Part shown: positions 19,570 to 27,801 of the stretch, piece by piece
Layout: the number at the start of each line of letters is the position of its first letter
Position numbering within the stretch: the stretch's first letter is position 1
From: Verrucomicrobiales bacterium
GTDB taxonomy: Bacteria; Verrucomicrobiota; Verrucomicrobiia; Verrucomicrobiales; DEV007
Assembly (NCBI GenBank): GCA_029210205.1
Contig: JARGOD010000012.1
Span: 26,088 to 71,718, forward strand
Direction: 5' to 3'
Length of the DNA stretch: 45,631 bases
The notes under the pieces: model-generated
What the model was told of the DNA's origin: nothing
What the model saw: the letters and a program-made list of their open reading frames with translations, nothing else
Databases searched by the model: none
Program-made: the position numbers and the translations under genes

Positions 19570-20541
19570 ATGAGGGCCGCCCTAATTCTTCTCATTGGAA
19601 CTTTCCACCTTGTTGGAGCGCAAGAGGTCAAAGTCCGCTTTGATCTCTACAAGGTTGAACCGGCGATCGGGCTTGCTCTGGAAGGGCGCCTCATTGCGGG
19701 TGGAGAAGGAGCCACTGCCGCGATGGCAAAGCTGCCCGAGTTCATCAGGCAGCGTCGCATTGAGGAAGTTGCGGCAGTTGAAATCGAAACCGAAAGCGGA
19801 TCGAGAATGCGCGGTAAGTCGAGTGAAGCGGTGATCGTCCTTCCATTTCACGAGTCGACCGCCGGTCTTGATATAGATATCGATCCGCTCATCGAGGGTG
19901 GTGCCCTGAACATGAATATTCAAGGTGTCTACACGAGCGCGGAAAATGATTCCCCGATGGAACGCGTCATCACGACACAGGCAGCCGGCTTGAGTGGTAT
20001 TCCGATGCTGATTTGTCGTTGGCAGTTGGACAAGGATTGGCTCCTCCTTGTCGGGACGCCAGAGTTTGCCAACTCAGCCAACTCTTCCCCTCTCGTGAGT
20101 GGACTGATCTATATGGAGTCCGCCTTTTACCCGACGGTGAACTCGGCCAGCTCCGGACGTGACCTCCTCGCCTCGGCACTCTTTCCCTGCCGTAGTGGTC
20201 AGCGCAGCAGCGCTGAAATGATTGGCTGGATCAATGACGATAACGTTCCCGAAAGCGACCAACCTGGTTTTCGTACCATGATCGATCCTGTCCTCAATGC
20301 CGATGGCACGGTGACAGCCGGTGCCGAAAGCACCTATGTAATCGAATCAGGAGGAAGGACACGACTTGAAAGCGGAGACCGTGTTCGCCGCCTTGAGATC
20401 AGGGAAATGAGCGACACCCTCGAGATGGAGGCTGATAAGATGACGGGACGGAAAGCAACGAAGGCAGGAAACGAGGATATTGAAGTGGAGGAAGACCACT
20501 ACGTCGCCGCCTTCAAATATTCTCTTCCAAGTGCCCCGTGA
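19570..20541 (+). CDS. Secreted protein of unknown function
   Basis: 323 aa, not recognised. It begins with a short signal (MRAALILLIGTFHLVGA) and looks beta-rich, with segments such as VKVRFDLYKVEPAIGLALEG, VYTSAENDSPMERVITTQAA and LICRWQLDKDWLLLVGTPEF. The C-terminus is acidic and charged (EMEADKMTGRKATKAGNEDI). No CxxCH, lipobox or catalytic motif is visible. It starts 46 bp after the sulfatase on the same strand and is followed by the pectate-lyase-fold gene, so a role in the same glycan process is plausible but unproven. The regular LLLVG strand pattern recalls secretin-associated beta domains only loosely. Confidence 0.7.
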   Translation: MRAALILLIGTFHLVGAQEVKVRFDLYKVEPAIGLALEGRLIAGGEGATAAMAKLPEFIRQRRIEEVAAVEIETESGSRMRGKSSEAVIVLPFHESTAGLDIDIDPLIEGGALNMNIQGVYTSAENDSPMERVITTQAAGLSGIPMLICRWQLDKDWLLLVGTPEFANSANSSPLVSGLIYMESAFYPTVNSASSGRDLLASALFPCRSGQRSSAEMIGWINDDNVPESDQPGFRTMIDPVLNADGTVTAGAESTYVIESGGRTRLESGDRVRRLEIREMSDTLEMEADKMTGRKATKAGNEDIEVEEDHYVAAFKYSLPSAP

Positions 20542-20628
20542 CCCTTCCCTTGCGACTCGAAAGGATCAGCAAAAACGGCTCAATCTCGTCCTGATTTTTC
20601 AGAGGGTTCCTGATAGGCTCGTCGCGGT

Positions 20629-22530
20629 ATGGTAGACAAAGCGAGAATCAACCCTGTCAGGTCACTCATTCAACCCCGTTGGATTCTCGTTTTAACCCTG
20701 CTTTGGAGCGAATCTTCCTTCTCAGTGGATCCGATCACCTTTCCCGGTGACGCTGGAATTGTAGACGTAACCGCATTCGGGGCAATTCCGGATGACGACA
20801 CAGATGATACTGAAGCAATTCAAACAGCACTCAACCAGTTCCCGAGTGGTAACCGGATCGTCTACCTTCCTCCGGGAGAATATCGGGTTAGAGATACGCT
20901 ACGCTGGCCTGATGGGGAGCATGCCGGACAAAACCAGAAGCGTACTATTCTTCAAGGAGCTGGAGAGGCGCTCAGTATTCTCCGCCTTCCCGATAGCGCG
21001 AGAGGATTCTCTGATAGCGAGCCGAGGCCTTTGATCTGGACAGGTAGTAAGCCCGCGCAACGTTTCCGCAATGCAATTCGCGATCTCACGATTGAAATCG
21101 GTGAGAACAATCGCAATGCAATCGGGTTGCAGTTCAACGCGAGCAATCAGGGCGGTATCCGCAATGTCACGATTCGTGCCGCTCAAAGCTCAGGAAAGAT
21201 TGGGCTCGATCTCGGACACAGCGATGAAATTGGCCCCTTGCTCGTGAGAAATCTTACGGTCGAAGGATTCGACATTGGTATCAGCTCAAAGTGGCCGGTC
21301 AACTCCAACACCTTCGAACATATCAATCTGATCAATCAGCGTCTCTACGGTTGGTGGAACTATCACCAAATGGTTTTCATCCGTGGGCTTGTCAGTGAGA
21401 ACAACTCTACGGTTCTCTACAATGAGCGCAATTCATGGGGAGCAGTGACTTTGTTAGACTCACATCTCCATGGAATAAATTCACCGCGCAATGCGGCGAT
21501 CCACAATCAACGTCAGCTTGTGATGCGGAACGTGGAGATTCTCGACTATCGACGGGCCGTCGACAACGATGACAAGAATCGCGACAAAGGGGACATCGAA
21601 GGATCGACTTTTATCGAGCTCGACAGTTCTCATCGCAATGTCACCAGCCCCTTCCGCGGCATTAAAGACGGAGTGTTTACCAATCCTGACGAGATCAAAC
21701 GTCTTCCGGTGAAAGAGACACCCAAGGTTCCGTGGGGCGAACCAACAAGCGATTGGGCGAATTTGCTGTCGTTCGGTGCCGATCCGAAAGGAGAGGAAGA
21801 CGCCAGCCCGGCATTACAGCGAGCGATTGATTCCGGTAAAGAAACCGTCTATTTGCCACCCGGCGCCGATTTTAAATTCGAAGGATCAGTCGAAATCCGG
21901 GGGCCGGTCCATCGTATTATAGGTCTCGAAGGGCGCTTCACGGCCTACGGCGAGCCAGTCTGGAAACTCGTCGACGGAAAGCACCCGGCGGGCCTTCCCG
22001 ATGCGCCGGTCGTTGTCGTCGAACGTCTCACGCATCGCAATGGTGGTCTCGAACTAAAGATCCGACAGGAAAGCAACCGCACCCTGGTCGTCAGCTCTTC
22101 AATGGGTTTCTCGATCGAGGGTCATGGCACCGGTGATCTTTTTATCGATGACCTTGCCGGGCACCTCGATCGCGTTGCTCCCGGGCAGAATGTCTGGTGT
22201 CGCCAACTCAACAGTGAGCGAAAGGGCGGCGTCAAATGCCGCAACCTCGGAGGTAATCTCTGGATTCTCGGGATGAAGACTGAGAACCTGGGCACAGTTT
22301 TCGAACTCAGCGGCGGAGGTCATACTGAGGTCAACGGGCTCTTTCTTTACTCCAACGCAGGTTGGGATGAAGCTGATCCTGCAGTTGTTATCCGCGACAG
22401 CACGGCGGTTTTCCTTGGGATCAACGAGCGCAACTTCAATCGCAGTCCGGTATCGTTCTGGGTTTCGGAAACGCAGGAGGGCGAGACGAAAGAGTTGCGC
22501 GAGAGGCCGTTTATTTATCTGAGTCGGTGA
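20629..22530 (+). CDS. Secreted right-handed beta-helix protein (pectate lyase superfamily / GH55-like)
   Basis: 633 aa with an N-terminal signal (PRWILVLTLLWSESSFS). Two copies of the pectate-lyase-3 start signature occur: VTAFGAIPDDDTDDTEAIQT near residue 46 and LLSFGADPKGEEDASPALQR near 381, each followed by YLPPG. This bipartite beta-helix layout is that of GH55-like and tail-spike-like proteins. It would bind or cleave polysaccharide outside the cell; the linkage is unknown. The 87 bp upstream show no gene. A perfect hairpin lies 5 bases after the stop and may end the transcript. Confidence 0.8.
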   Translation: MVDKARINPVRSLIQPRWILVLTLLWSESSFSVDPITFPGDAGIVDVTAFGAIPDDDTDDTEAIQTALNQFPSGNRIVYLPPGEYRVRDTLRWPDGEHAGQNQKRTILQGAGEALSILRLPDSARGFSDSEPRPLIWTGSKPAQRFRNAIRDLTIEIGENNRNAIGLQFNASNQGGIRNVTIRAAQSSGKIGLDLGHSDEIGPLLVRNLTVEGFDIGISSKWPVNSNTFEHINLINQRLYGWWNYHQMVFIRGLVSENNSTVLYNERNSWGAVTLLDSHLHGINSPRNAAIHNQRQLVMRNVEILDYRRAVDNDDKNRDKGDIEGSTFIELDSSHRNVTSPFRGIKDGVFTNPDEIKRLPVKETPKVPWGEPTSDWANLLSFGADPKGEEDASPALQRAIDSGKETVYLPPGADFKFEGSVEIRGPVHRIIGLEGRFTAYGEPVWKLVDGKHPAGLPDAPVVVVERLTHRNGGLELKIRQESNRTLVVSSSMGFSIEGHGTGDLFIDDLAGHLDRVAPGQNVWCRQLNSERKGGVKCRNLGGNLWILGMKTENLGTVFELSGGGHTEVNGLFLYSNAGWDEADPAVVIRDSTAVFLGINERNFNRSPVSFWVSETQEGETKELRERPFIYLSR

Positions 22531-22535
22531 CGGGG

Positions 22536-22607
22536 AGCGCCGGAGGCGCTGTAAAAGGTGGGAAAGTGAAAGGTGGAAAGGTTTGGAGTGCGGCGGCTCG
22601 ACGCCGC
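22536..22607. repeat. Two GC-rich palindromes (REP-like) after the beta-helix gene
   Basis: AGCGCC-GGA-GGCGCT at 22536-22550, then GCGGCG-GCTCGA-CGCCGC at 22590-22607. They are separated by a purine-rich GGTGGGAAAGTGAAAGGTGG stretch. The first is close enough to the stop to act as a terminator stem, but no T-run follows. The second unit resembles short interspersed palindromes I associate with Verrucomicrobia genomes; that comparison is from memory. Confidence 0.6.
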
Positions 22608-22638
22608 TTTGGGGAGTGGCTCGGGCTTAGGGGGAAGG

Positions 22639-22712
22639 GAACCACTAATTTGCACGGATGAGGTTTTCTACAGAGGCCCTGGTCAGTGTAAGTCAATGTC
22701 TATGAGTGGTTC
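22639..22712. repeat. Inverted-repeat element, empty copy (AACCACT family)
   Basis: A 74-bp unit bounded by GAACCACT (22639-22646) and AGTGGTTC (22705-22712). The interior has CAGTGTAAGTCAATG, like the arms around the GxxExxY remnant at 33755-34196. It lies in the 251-bp gene-free region between the beta-helix gene and the sugar isomerase-like gene. It has no coding content. Confidence 0.5.
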
Positions 22713-22781
22713 TACATTCCGCAATAGCTGACGGGTATGCGGGCTCGACGGGTGGGTTCGTTTCAGGCTATTACTTTAAGC

Positions 22782-23726
22782 ATGACGTCGCGCCGCCGTT
22801 TTTTACAACACACCTCCCTGCTTGCCGGAGCAATTCCAGTGATTTCAACCGCTGAGGAGAAAGACGTCATCTTGTGTGGAGCAACCATCAACATGGTCGA
22901 AGCTCCGCTCAAAGGCAGACTCTATAAAACGCTCAAGCTCGGCATGGTGAAGATCAAGAGCGACTCGCTGACCGACAGATTCAAAGCCGCTAAAGCGGCG
23001 GGATTTGGAGCGATCGAGCTAAGCTGTCCGGGGAACGACATCGACGAAGTGAAACGCGCGATCGCCGGTTCAGGACTCCTTGTCGATGGTTCAGTCTGCG
23101 CGGAGCATTGGGAAGTAAGACACACCGATCCCGACCCTAACATTCGCGCTAAGGCACTCGAGAATCTCCTGGGTGCACTCCGCGAAACAAAAGCCGTGGG
23201 AGGACACTCGGTGTTGCTTGTCGTTGGGCATGGCAAAGATGGTCCCGAAGAGGAAATTTGGGATCGCTCGATCGAAAACATATCCAAAGCCCTGCCACTG
23301 GCAGCTGAGCTGGGAGTCACCATTCTCGTCGAGAATGTCTGGAATCACTTTTGCTATGATCACGAGGGAGATGCGAATCAGACTGCTGATAAGTTTGCTC
23401 GCTACATTGACGACTTTCAGTCCCCCTTTGTCGGGCTGCAGTTCGACATCGGCAACCATTGGAAATACGGCTCGACCGGAGACTGGATTCGCACTCTCGG
23501 GAAGCGAATTTACAAGCTGGACGTCAAAGGGTTCGATCGAGCTGCTAAGGAGGGACAAGGTTCTTTCACCAAGATCGGCGAAGGGAACATCGACTTCGCC
23601 GACGTCCGCGCCGCTCTGACTGAGATTAATTTTTACGGTTGGTGTGCTGCTGAAGTCGCTGGTGGAGATGAGGACAGGCTGAAAGAGGTTTCCGATAACA
23701 TGGATCGGGCTTTCGGCTTGGCTTGA
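22782..23726 (+). CDS. Tat-exported sugar isomerase/epimerase-like TIM barrel (xylose isomerase-like, AP2EC family)
   Basis: 314 aa from the ATG at 22782. A Tat signal (SRRRFLQHTSLLAGA) directly follows the start, so an upstream ATG at 22737 is not needed. The barrel shows the metal-ligand pattern of the family: Glu in ILVENVWNH near residue 182, Asp and His in LQFDIGNHW near 225, and a late Glu in CAAEVAGGDE. Relatives isomerise or epimerise sugars or keto-sugars. Extracytoplasmic placement by Tat is notable and recurs in PVC genomes. The stop is 2 bases from the convergent DUF3445 gene end. Confidence 0.8.
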   Translation: MTSRRRFLQHTSLLAGAIPVISTAEEKDVILCGATINMVEAPLKGRLYKTLKLGMVKIKSDSLTDRFKAAKAAGFGAIELSCPGNDIDEVKRAIAGSGLLVDGSVCAEHWEVRHTDPDPNIRAKALENLLGALRETKAVGGHSVLLVVGHGKDGPEEEIWDRSIENISKALPLAAELGVTILVENVWNHFCYDHEGDANQTADKFARYIDDFQSPFVGLQFDIGNHWKYGSTGDWIRTLGKRIYKLDVKGFDRAAKEGQGSFTKIGEGNIDFADVRAALTEINFYGWCAAEVAGGDEDRLKEVSDNMDRAFGLA

Positions 23727-23728
23727 AC

Positions 23729-24514
23729 CTATGTCGTCGCGGAATCAATCAACTCAAGTACTCGCGGGATCGCCGCATCGAGGTTTTTGTATTCAGCGAC
23801 CGCAAGAGGCATTGTCGCGAGTTGCGCCCGAAGATGTAAGAGCACCTCTGGGTGATTGTTTCGCAGGGTCTCCAGCGCGACCGGTTCGATCCTCACCGCG
23901 AGGACGATGCCCGGGTCGACGCGAAGGAAGGCCTGATGCTCAATCCTCAGAAACAAGTCCTCCCACGTGACCGTTTCATCGAGTTTCCGGTGTTCCAGCG
24001 CCGGATGGTAGTTCAGCTCATCACTTCGCGTCATTCCCCAGTTCGCGCGATGAAAAGCTTTCCCCGACGGAAGTTTCTTCAGAAATTGATGAATCTTATC
24101 GCTCAGAGTTTGATTTAATTCAGGAACGACACCGTGAACGGTTTCCAATGTTTTACCTGTCGCTTCTTCAAGGCTCCAGGAAGAAGGGAAACAGACGCAG
24201 CCTCCCGCCACCGTAAAGGTCTCAGCATTCAGGAAGATCAGATCAGCTTCCCAAGCTCGTGAAAGTGATTCGAGCGTCTCATCCTTTCGAATCTCCAGTT
24301 GCCCCCATTGCTTCGCCAGCATCCAGAGCTCCGTCGCGAACGCATCACTATTATCTGTTTCGATCAGGCAGTGTTCCCTCTGCGTGTCGAGCCAATGATT
24401 TTTCTCCTTGAGCAGGGCTCCGCTGGAATCGCGCTTTGCGAAAAAAGCCTCCGGTGAATCGCTGCGCATGCGCAGGCTCCAGGCAAACTCAGGGGTGGGA
24501 AAAGGATTCAGCAC
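23729..24514 (-). CDS. DUF3445 protein (heme-dependent oxidative N-demethylase-like)
   Basis: 261 aa with a probable GTG start at 24514, 15 bp after the antiporter gene stop. Family blocks are visible: GGCVCFPSSWSLEEATGKTL near residue 104, then VHGVVPELN, HRANWGM near 154 and LFLRIEHQAFLRVDPGIVLA near 187. DUF3445 proteins include the heme subunit of dimethylamine mono-oxygenase-type enzymes. No electron-transfer partner subunit is adjacent, so its substrate is open. There is no signal peptide. It is the last gene of a minus-strand series. Confidence 0.7.
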   Translation of the reverse strand: MLNPFPTPEFAWSLRMRSDSPEAFFAKRDSSGALLKEKNHWLDTQREHCLIETDNSDAFATELWMLAKQWGQLEIRKDETLESLSRAWEADLIFLNAETFTVAGGCVCFPSSWSLEEATGKTLETVHGVVPELNQTLSDKIHQFLKKLPSGKAFHRANWGMTRSDELNYHPALEHRKLDETVTWEDLFLRIEHQAFLRVDPGIVLAVRIEPVALETLRNNHPEVLLHLRAQLATMPLAVAEYKNLDAAIPRVLELIDSATT

Positions 24515-24529
24515 GGCGGCCCCAGTTGT

Positions 24530-26152
24530 CTACTCCTCACCGTCACGTTCTTTCATCCAGGTGATGGAAAGGTCGGGGCGCTGCTGATGAAACACTTCCA
24601 TGACATGACGGGCGAAGGTCCCACCCGCCTGAGCGTAGAGGTTGAAGGCGGTGTCGACTCCGAGAGCTCTCAGTTGTTTGATTTCGCGATCGTAGACTGC
24701 AGACGCGGCGACCACTCCTCTGAAATTATGCCGCTGTAAGGTTTCGATCGCATGCATGTTCGCGCTGTGGGTCGGCATCGCGAGGACGACTAAGTCGAGC
24801 TCATCACTCGGACAGACGCTTTCCCAAAAATCCGAGTCGGTCGCGTCCGCCGCTTTCACGTTCCGCTCGGCCTCGACGTGGGCCGCAACCTTGACCGGGT
24901 CTCGATCAAAACCGATAATCCGCCCGGGAAATCTACCTTCCAGAGAGTGGTATGCCGCCATGCCGACGCGTCCCATCCCGAAGATGGCGACCCGCTCTCC
25001 ATTCTCGATCGCAGGCAGGTCATCGCGGTGACTCCCTTTCGTTTCCCACTTTTTCAGAAAATCACTGATCGGATCATAGAGCTTCTCGGCACGACGGTTG
25101 AGCGGAGCCGCAACGAAGATACTGAGGGACAAGGCCAGCGCGATCGCGACAAGCCACTCCGCGCCGATCCAACCTTGCGCGACGCCCAGTGCCATAACAA
25201 TGAGTCCAAACTCACTGTAGGTCGAAAGTGCGGCCGCAGACATCCACGAGGTACGGGCGCGGAGGTGAAAACGAGTCAGTAAGGCGAAAAATCCAATGCT
25301 CTTGAGCGGAAGCAAGAGGATGAAAAACGCAGCCCAGCCTAAGGCGGAAAGCGTGACCGAGCCTTCGAGGCCGATTTGTAGAAAGAATCCAACAAGGAGC
25401 AGGTCCGTGACGCGGTTGAGGGATTTCCGCAATTCACTGGAGCGGGGATGCCACCCGACGAGAACTCCGACGAACAAGGCCCCGAGATCCGCCTTCAGCC
25501 CGACCCCCTCAAAAGCTCCCGCACCGACTACCAGGGCAAGAAACAATCCGCAGAGCGCCAGCAACTCACCTTGGCCCGAACGGCCAAGAACCCATCCAAG
25601 TGCCGGTCGCAGAAGGAGGAGCAGTGGAATCGCGATGAGGGCCCACCAGGTCGGGAGCTTCCCGGTCGAGAAAGTGAGGAAGAGCACCGCGATAATGTCC
25701 TGCATCACAAGAATGCCGATCGCGACTCGACCGTGCATCGCTCCGAGATCACCATTTTCGGTCAGCGATTTCACCGCGAATACAGTGCTGGAGAAGCTGA
25801 GAGCGAAAGCGAGAAGAAAGGATGTCTTCCAGTCGAGGCCCGCTGCGCCGCCAATTAGGATCGAAGCTCCATAGACAATCGGTCCAAAGAGAAGAACCAC
25901 GAGAGAGGCATGGATCGAGGTGCCGGCCCAGATTTCAGGACGCATCAGATTTCGAATGCGGAGCTTCAGGCCGATGCTGAAGAGCAGCAGGGTGACGCCG
26001 AGATTGGAAATGGTCTCAAGTGCCTCACCCCCTTCTTTTCCGAGCGCGCGAAGAACGAAGCCTGCGACAAGAAATCCCACCAAAGGCGGGAGCTTGAACA
26101 TCTGAGCCACAAAACCGAAGAGAAAGGCAATCGCGATAAGAATAGCGTCCAT
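24530..26152 (-). CDS. CPA2-family K+/H+ antiporter with RCK domain (KefB/KefC-like)
   Basis: 540 aa from the ATG at 26152; an in-frame TTG at 26188 would add 12 residues. Some 12 hydrophobic helices fill the first 350 residues, with the CPA2 signature VMQDIIAV (149-156) and SFSSTVFAVK. The cytoplasmic RCK_N domain has the nucleotide-binding loop FGMGRVG (391-397) and the acidic end of strand two, FDRD (415-418). There is no long C-terminal extension. It probably exchanges K+ for H+ under nucleotide or glutathione-type control. It follows a sulfatase gene by about 110 bp on the same strand. Confidence 0.88.
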   Translation of the reverse strand: MDAILIAIAFLFGFVAQMFKLPPLVGFLVAGFVLRALGKEGGEALETISNLGVTLLLFSIGLKLRIRNLMRPEIWAGTSIHASLVVLLFGPIVYGASILIGGAAGLDWKTSFLLAFALSFSSTVFAVKSLTENGDLGAMHGRVAIGILVMQDIIAVLFLTFSTGKLPTWWALIAIPLLLLLRPALGWVLGRSGQGELLALCGLFLALVVGAGAFEGVGLKADLGALFVGVLVGWHPRSSELRKSLNRVTDLLLVGFFLQIGLEGSVTLSALGWAAFFILLLPLKSIGFFALLTRFHLRARTSWMSAAALSTYSEFGLIVMALGVAQGWIGAEWLVAIALALSLSIFVAAPLNRRAEKLYDPISDFLKKWETKGSHRDDLPAIENGERVAIFGMGRVGMAAYHSLEGRFPGRIIGFDRDPVKVAAHVEAERNVKAADATDSDFWESVCPSDELDLVVLAMPTHSANMHAIETLQRHNFRGVVAASAVYDREIKQLRALGVDTAFNLYAQAGGTFARHVMEVFHQQRPDLSITWMKERDGEE

Positions 26153-26263
26153 AGTCGTCGGGGTAAGTGATAGCAGGGTTCCCGCCAAGTTGACCCAAGC
26201 ACCGTGGCAAGCAAGCAGTTGTAGCGGAACTTGCCAAAAGTTCCGGCCCCTTTTGGGCGGTTG

Positions 26264-27709
26264 CTACTGACCGCTCTTCCAGAGATTGATGTCATCAACG
26301 TCGTTGCTCCCCGCCGATCCAGCCGTGCTCCGTCCACGTCGGACGTCTTCCATGAGCAGGGCGAGAAGGTCGTCGACTTTCTCTGGCTTCTTGAGATACA
26401 GGTTTGTGGTCTCGCCTGGATCTTTGCCTAGATGGTACAATTGAGCGGGAAGGGCGTCTTTGGGCATTTCTTTCTCTGTCGGAGAAGTCCAGCCGCCGGA
26501 CCCTTTCGCGAGGATCAATTTCCAGGGACCCTGACGGTAGGCAAAATGGCCGCTGACTGAGTGATGCACCACGCCATGACGCGTCGTCTCGATCGGTTCT
26601 CCGGAAAGCGCCGGCAGAAAGCTCACGCTATCCTCGCAGGTGGTTTCGGCCAACTCGGTCCCGAGGATATCTGCGGTCGTCGCAAAGAGATCCGTCAGAC
26701 AGATGAGCTGATCACTGGTCGAGCCCTGCTCAACTTTGCCGGGCCAGCGCACAATAAACGGAATGCGATGCCCTCCCTCCCAGATGTCCGCCTTTGAGCC
26801 CCGAAGATGAGCACTGACGATGTGTCCCTGATTCGCAAGCTTATCGATTCCAGCTGCCTTCGAACAACCATTGTCGCTCGTGAAAATAACGAGCGTGTTG
26901 TCGGCAAAACCGTTTCGCTCGAGGGCTTTGGAAACCTCACCGACGACGAAATCGGTCTGCATCACGAAATCCCCGTAGTCACCCAACCCGCTTTTTCCCT
27001 GCCATTCAGGTGAAGGCACAATCGGGGTGTGCGGCGAACCCAGCGGCACGTAGAGAAAGAACGGCTCATCTTTTCCGGCACGGCTATCGATGTATTCGAC
27101 GGACTTCTCGGTGAGGCGCGGAAGCATGTTTACGACTTCGTCCATCTCGATCACCTCATCGTTTTCGATTACCGCCTCCATGTCGCGGGCGTGGTGGAAC
27201 CCATGGAAATAGTCGAAGCCGCGATGCAGTGGCCCGTCCGGAATCTTTGCCCCGACCGGCGGTTTCTTGTGGGTTTTCTTCGTGTAGGCTTCACCGGTTT
27301 CGGCATTGGTGTATTGAAAGTCCAAGTGCCACTTCCCGACAATCGCCGTCGCGTAGCCTTGTTCCTTGAGATAGCCGGCGACCGTCTCTCTTTCGGCATC
27401 GATAAGGCAGGGGGCAAAGCCCGTCACAACACCCTTCTGCAATTTTGTCCTCCACGCATAGCGCCCTGTCATGATGCCGTAGCGGGTCGGCGTGCAAACG
27501 GATGAACCCGAATGCGCATCAGTGAAAATCATTCCCTCACTCGCGAGCTGATCGGCATGAGGCGTCGGGATCTTGCTCGTCTCCGGCGCGAGGCATTGAA
27601 TGTCTCCATAGCCGAGGTCATCGCAGATGATGTAGACGATGTTGGGTTTCTCCGCGGCTTGAGTGGTAAGTGCGATGAGGGAAAAGAAGAGGGCGGCAAA
27701 TTGTCTCAT
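26264..27709 (-). CDS. Secreted formylglycine-dependent sulfatase (arylsulfatase A-like, S1 family)
   Basis: 481 aa with a Sec signal (MRQFAALFFSLIALTTQAA). The metal site ICDDLGYGD (28-36) and the maturation motif CTPTRYGIMTGRY with Cys72 and Arg76 are intact. Other blocks are IVGKWHLDF, GSPHTPIVP and FTSDNGCS. The C-terminal end is Gly/Ser-rich. It is the third sulfatase in the window and the only one on the minus strand. It stands 92 bp after the SulP anion transporter, with a perfect 21-bp palindrome in that gap. Confidence 0.9.
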   Translation of the reverse strand: MRQFAALFFSLIALTTQAAEKPNIVYIICDDLGYGDIQCLAPETSKIPTPHADQLASEGMIFTDAHSGSSVCTPTRYGIMTGRYAWRTKLQKGVVTGFAPCLIDAERETVAGYLKEQGYATAIVGKWHLDFQYTNAETGEAYTKKTHKKPPVGAKIPDGPLHRGFDYFHGFHHARDMEAVIENDEVIEMDEVVNMLPRLTEKSVEYIDSRAGKDEPFFLYVPLGSPHTPIVPSPEWQGKSGLGDYGDFVMQTDFVVGEVSKALERNGFADNTLVIFTSDNGCSKAAGIDKLANQGHIVSAHLRGSKADIWEGGHRIPFIVRWPGKVEQGSTSDQLICLTDLFATTADILGTELAETTCEDSVSFLPALSGEPIETTRHGVVHHSVSGHFAYRQGPWKLILAKGSGGWTSPTEKEMPKDALPAQLYHLGKDPGETTNLYLKKPEKVDDLLALLMEDVRRGRSTAGSAGSNDVDDINLWKSGQ

Positions 27710-27757
27710 GGATATGCCGCACCGTAAGAACTTGGAGGCTAAGCTACCATCACGAAT

Positions 27758-27778
27758 TCACGGTAAATTTTACCGTGA
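27758..27778. promoter_or_regulatory. Perfect 21-bp palindrome upstream of the sulfatase
   Basis: TCACGGTAAA-T-TTTACCGTGA, ten-base arms around one central base, 48 bp upstream of the sulfatase ATG and 23 bp after the SulP stop. The tiny spacer favours a dimeric repressor or activator site over an RNA hairpin, and no T-run follows on the minus strand. The binding protein is unknown. Confidence 0.5.
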
Positions 27779-27801
27779 GATTTGCCCATCTACGGTTGCC
27801 C

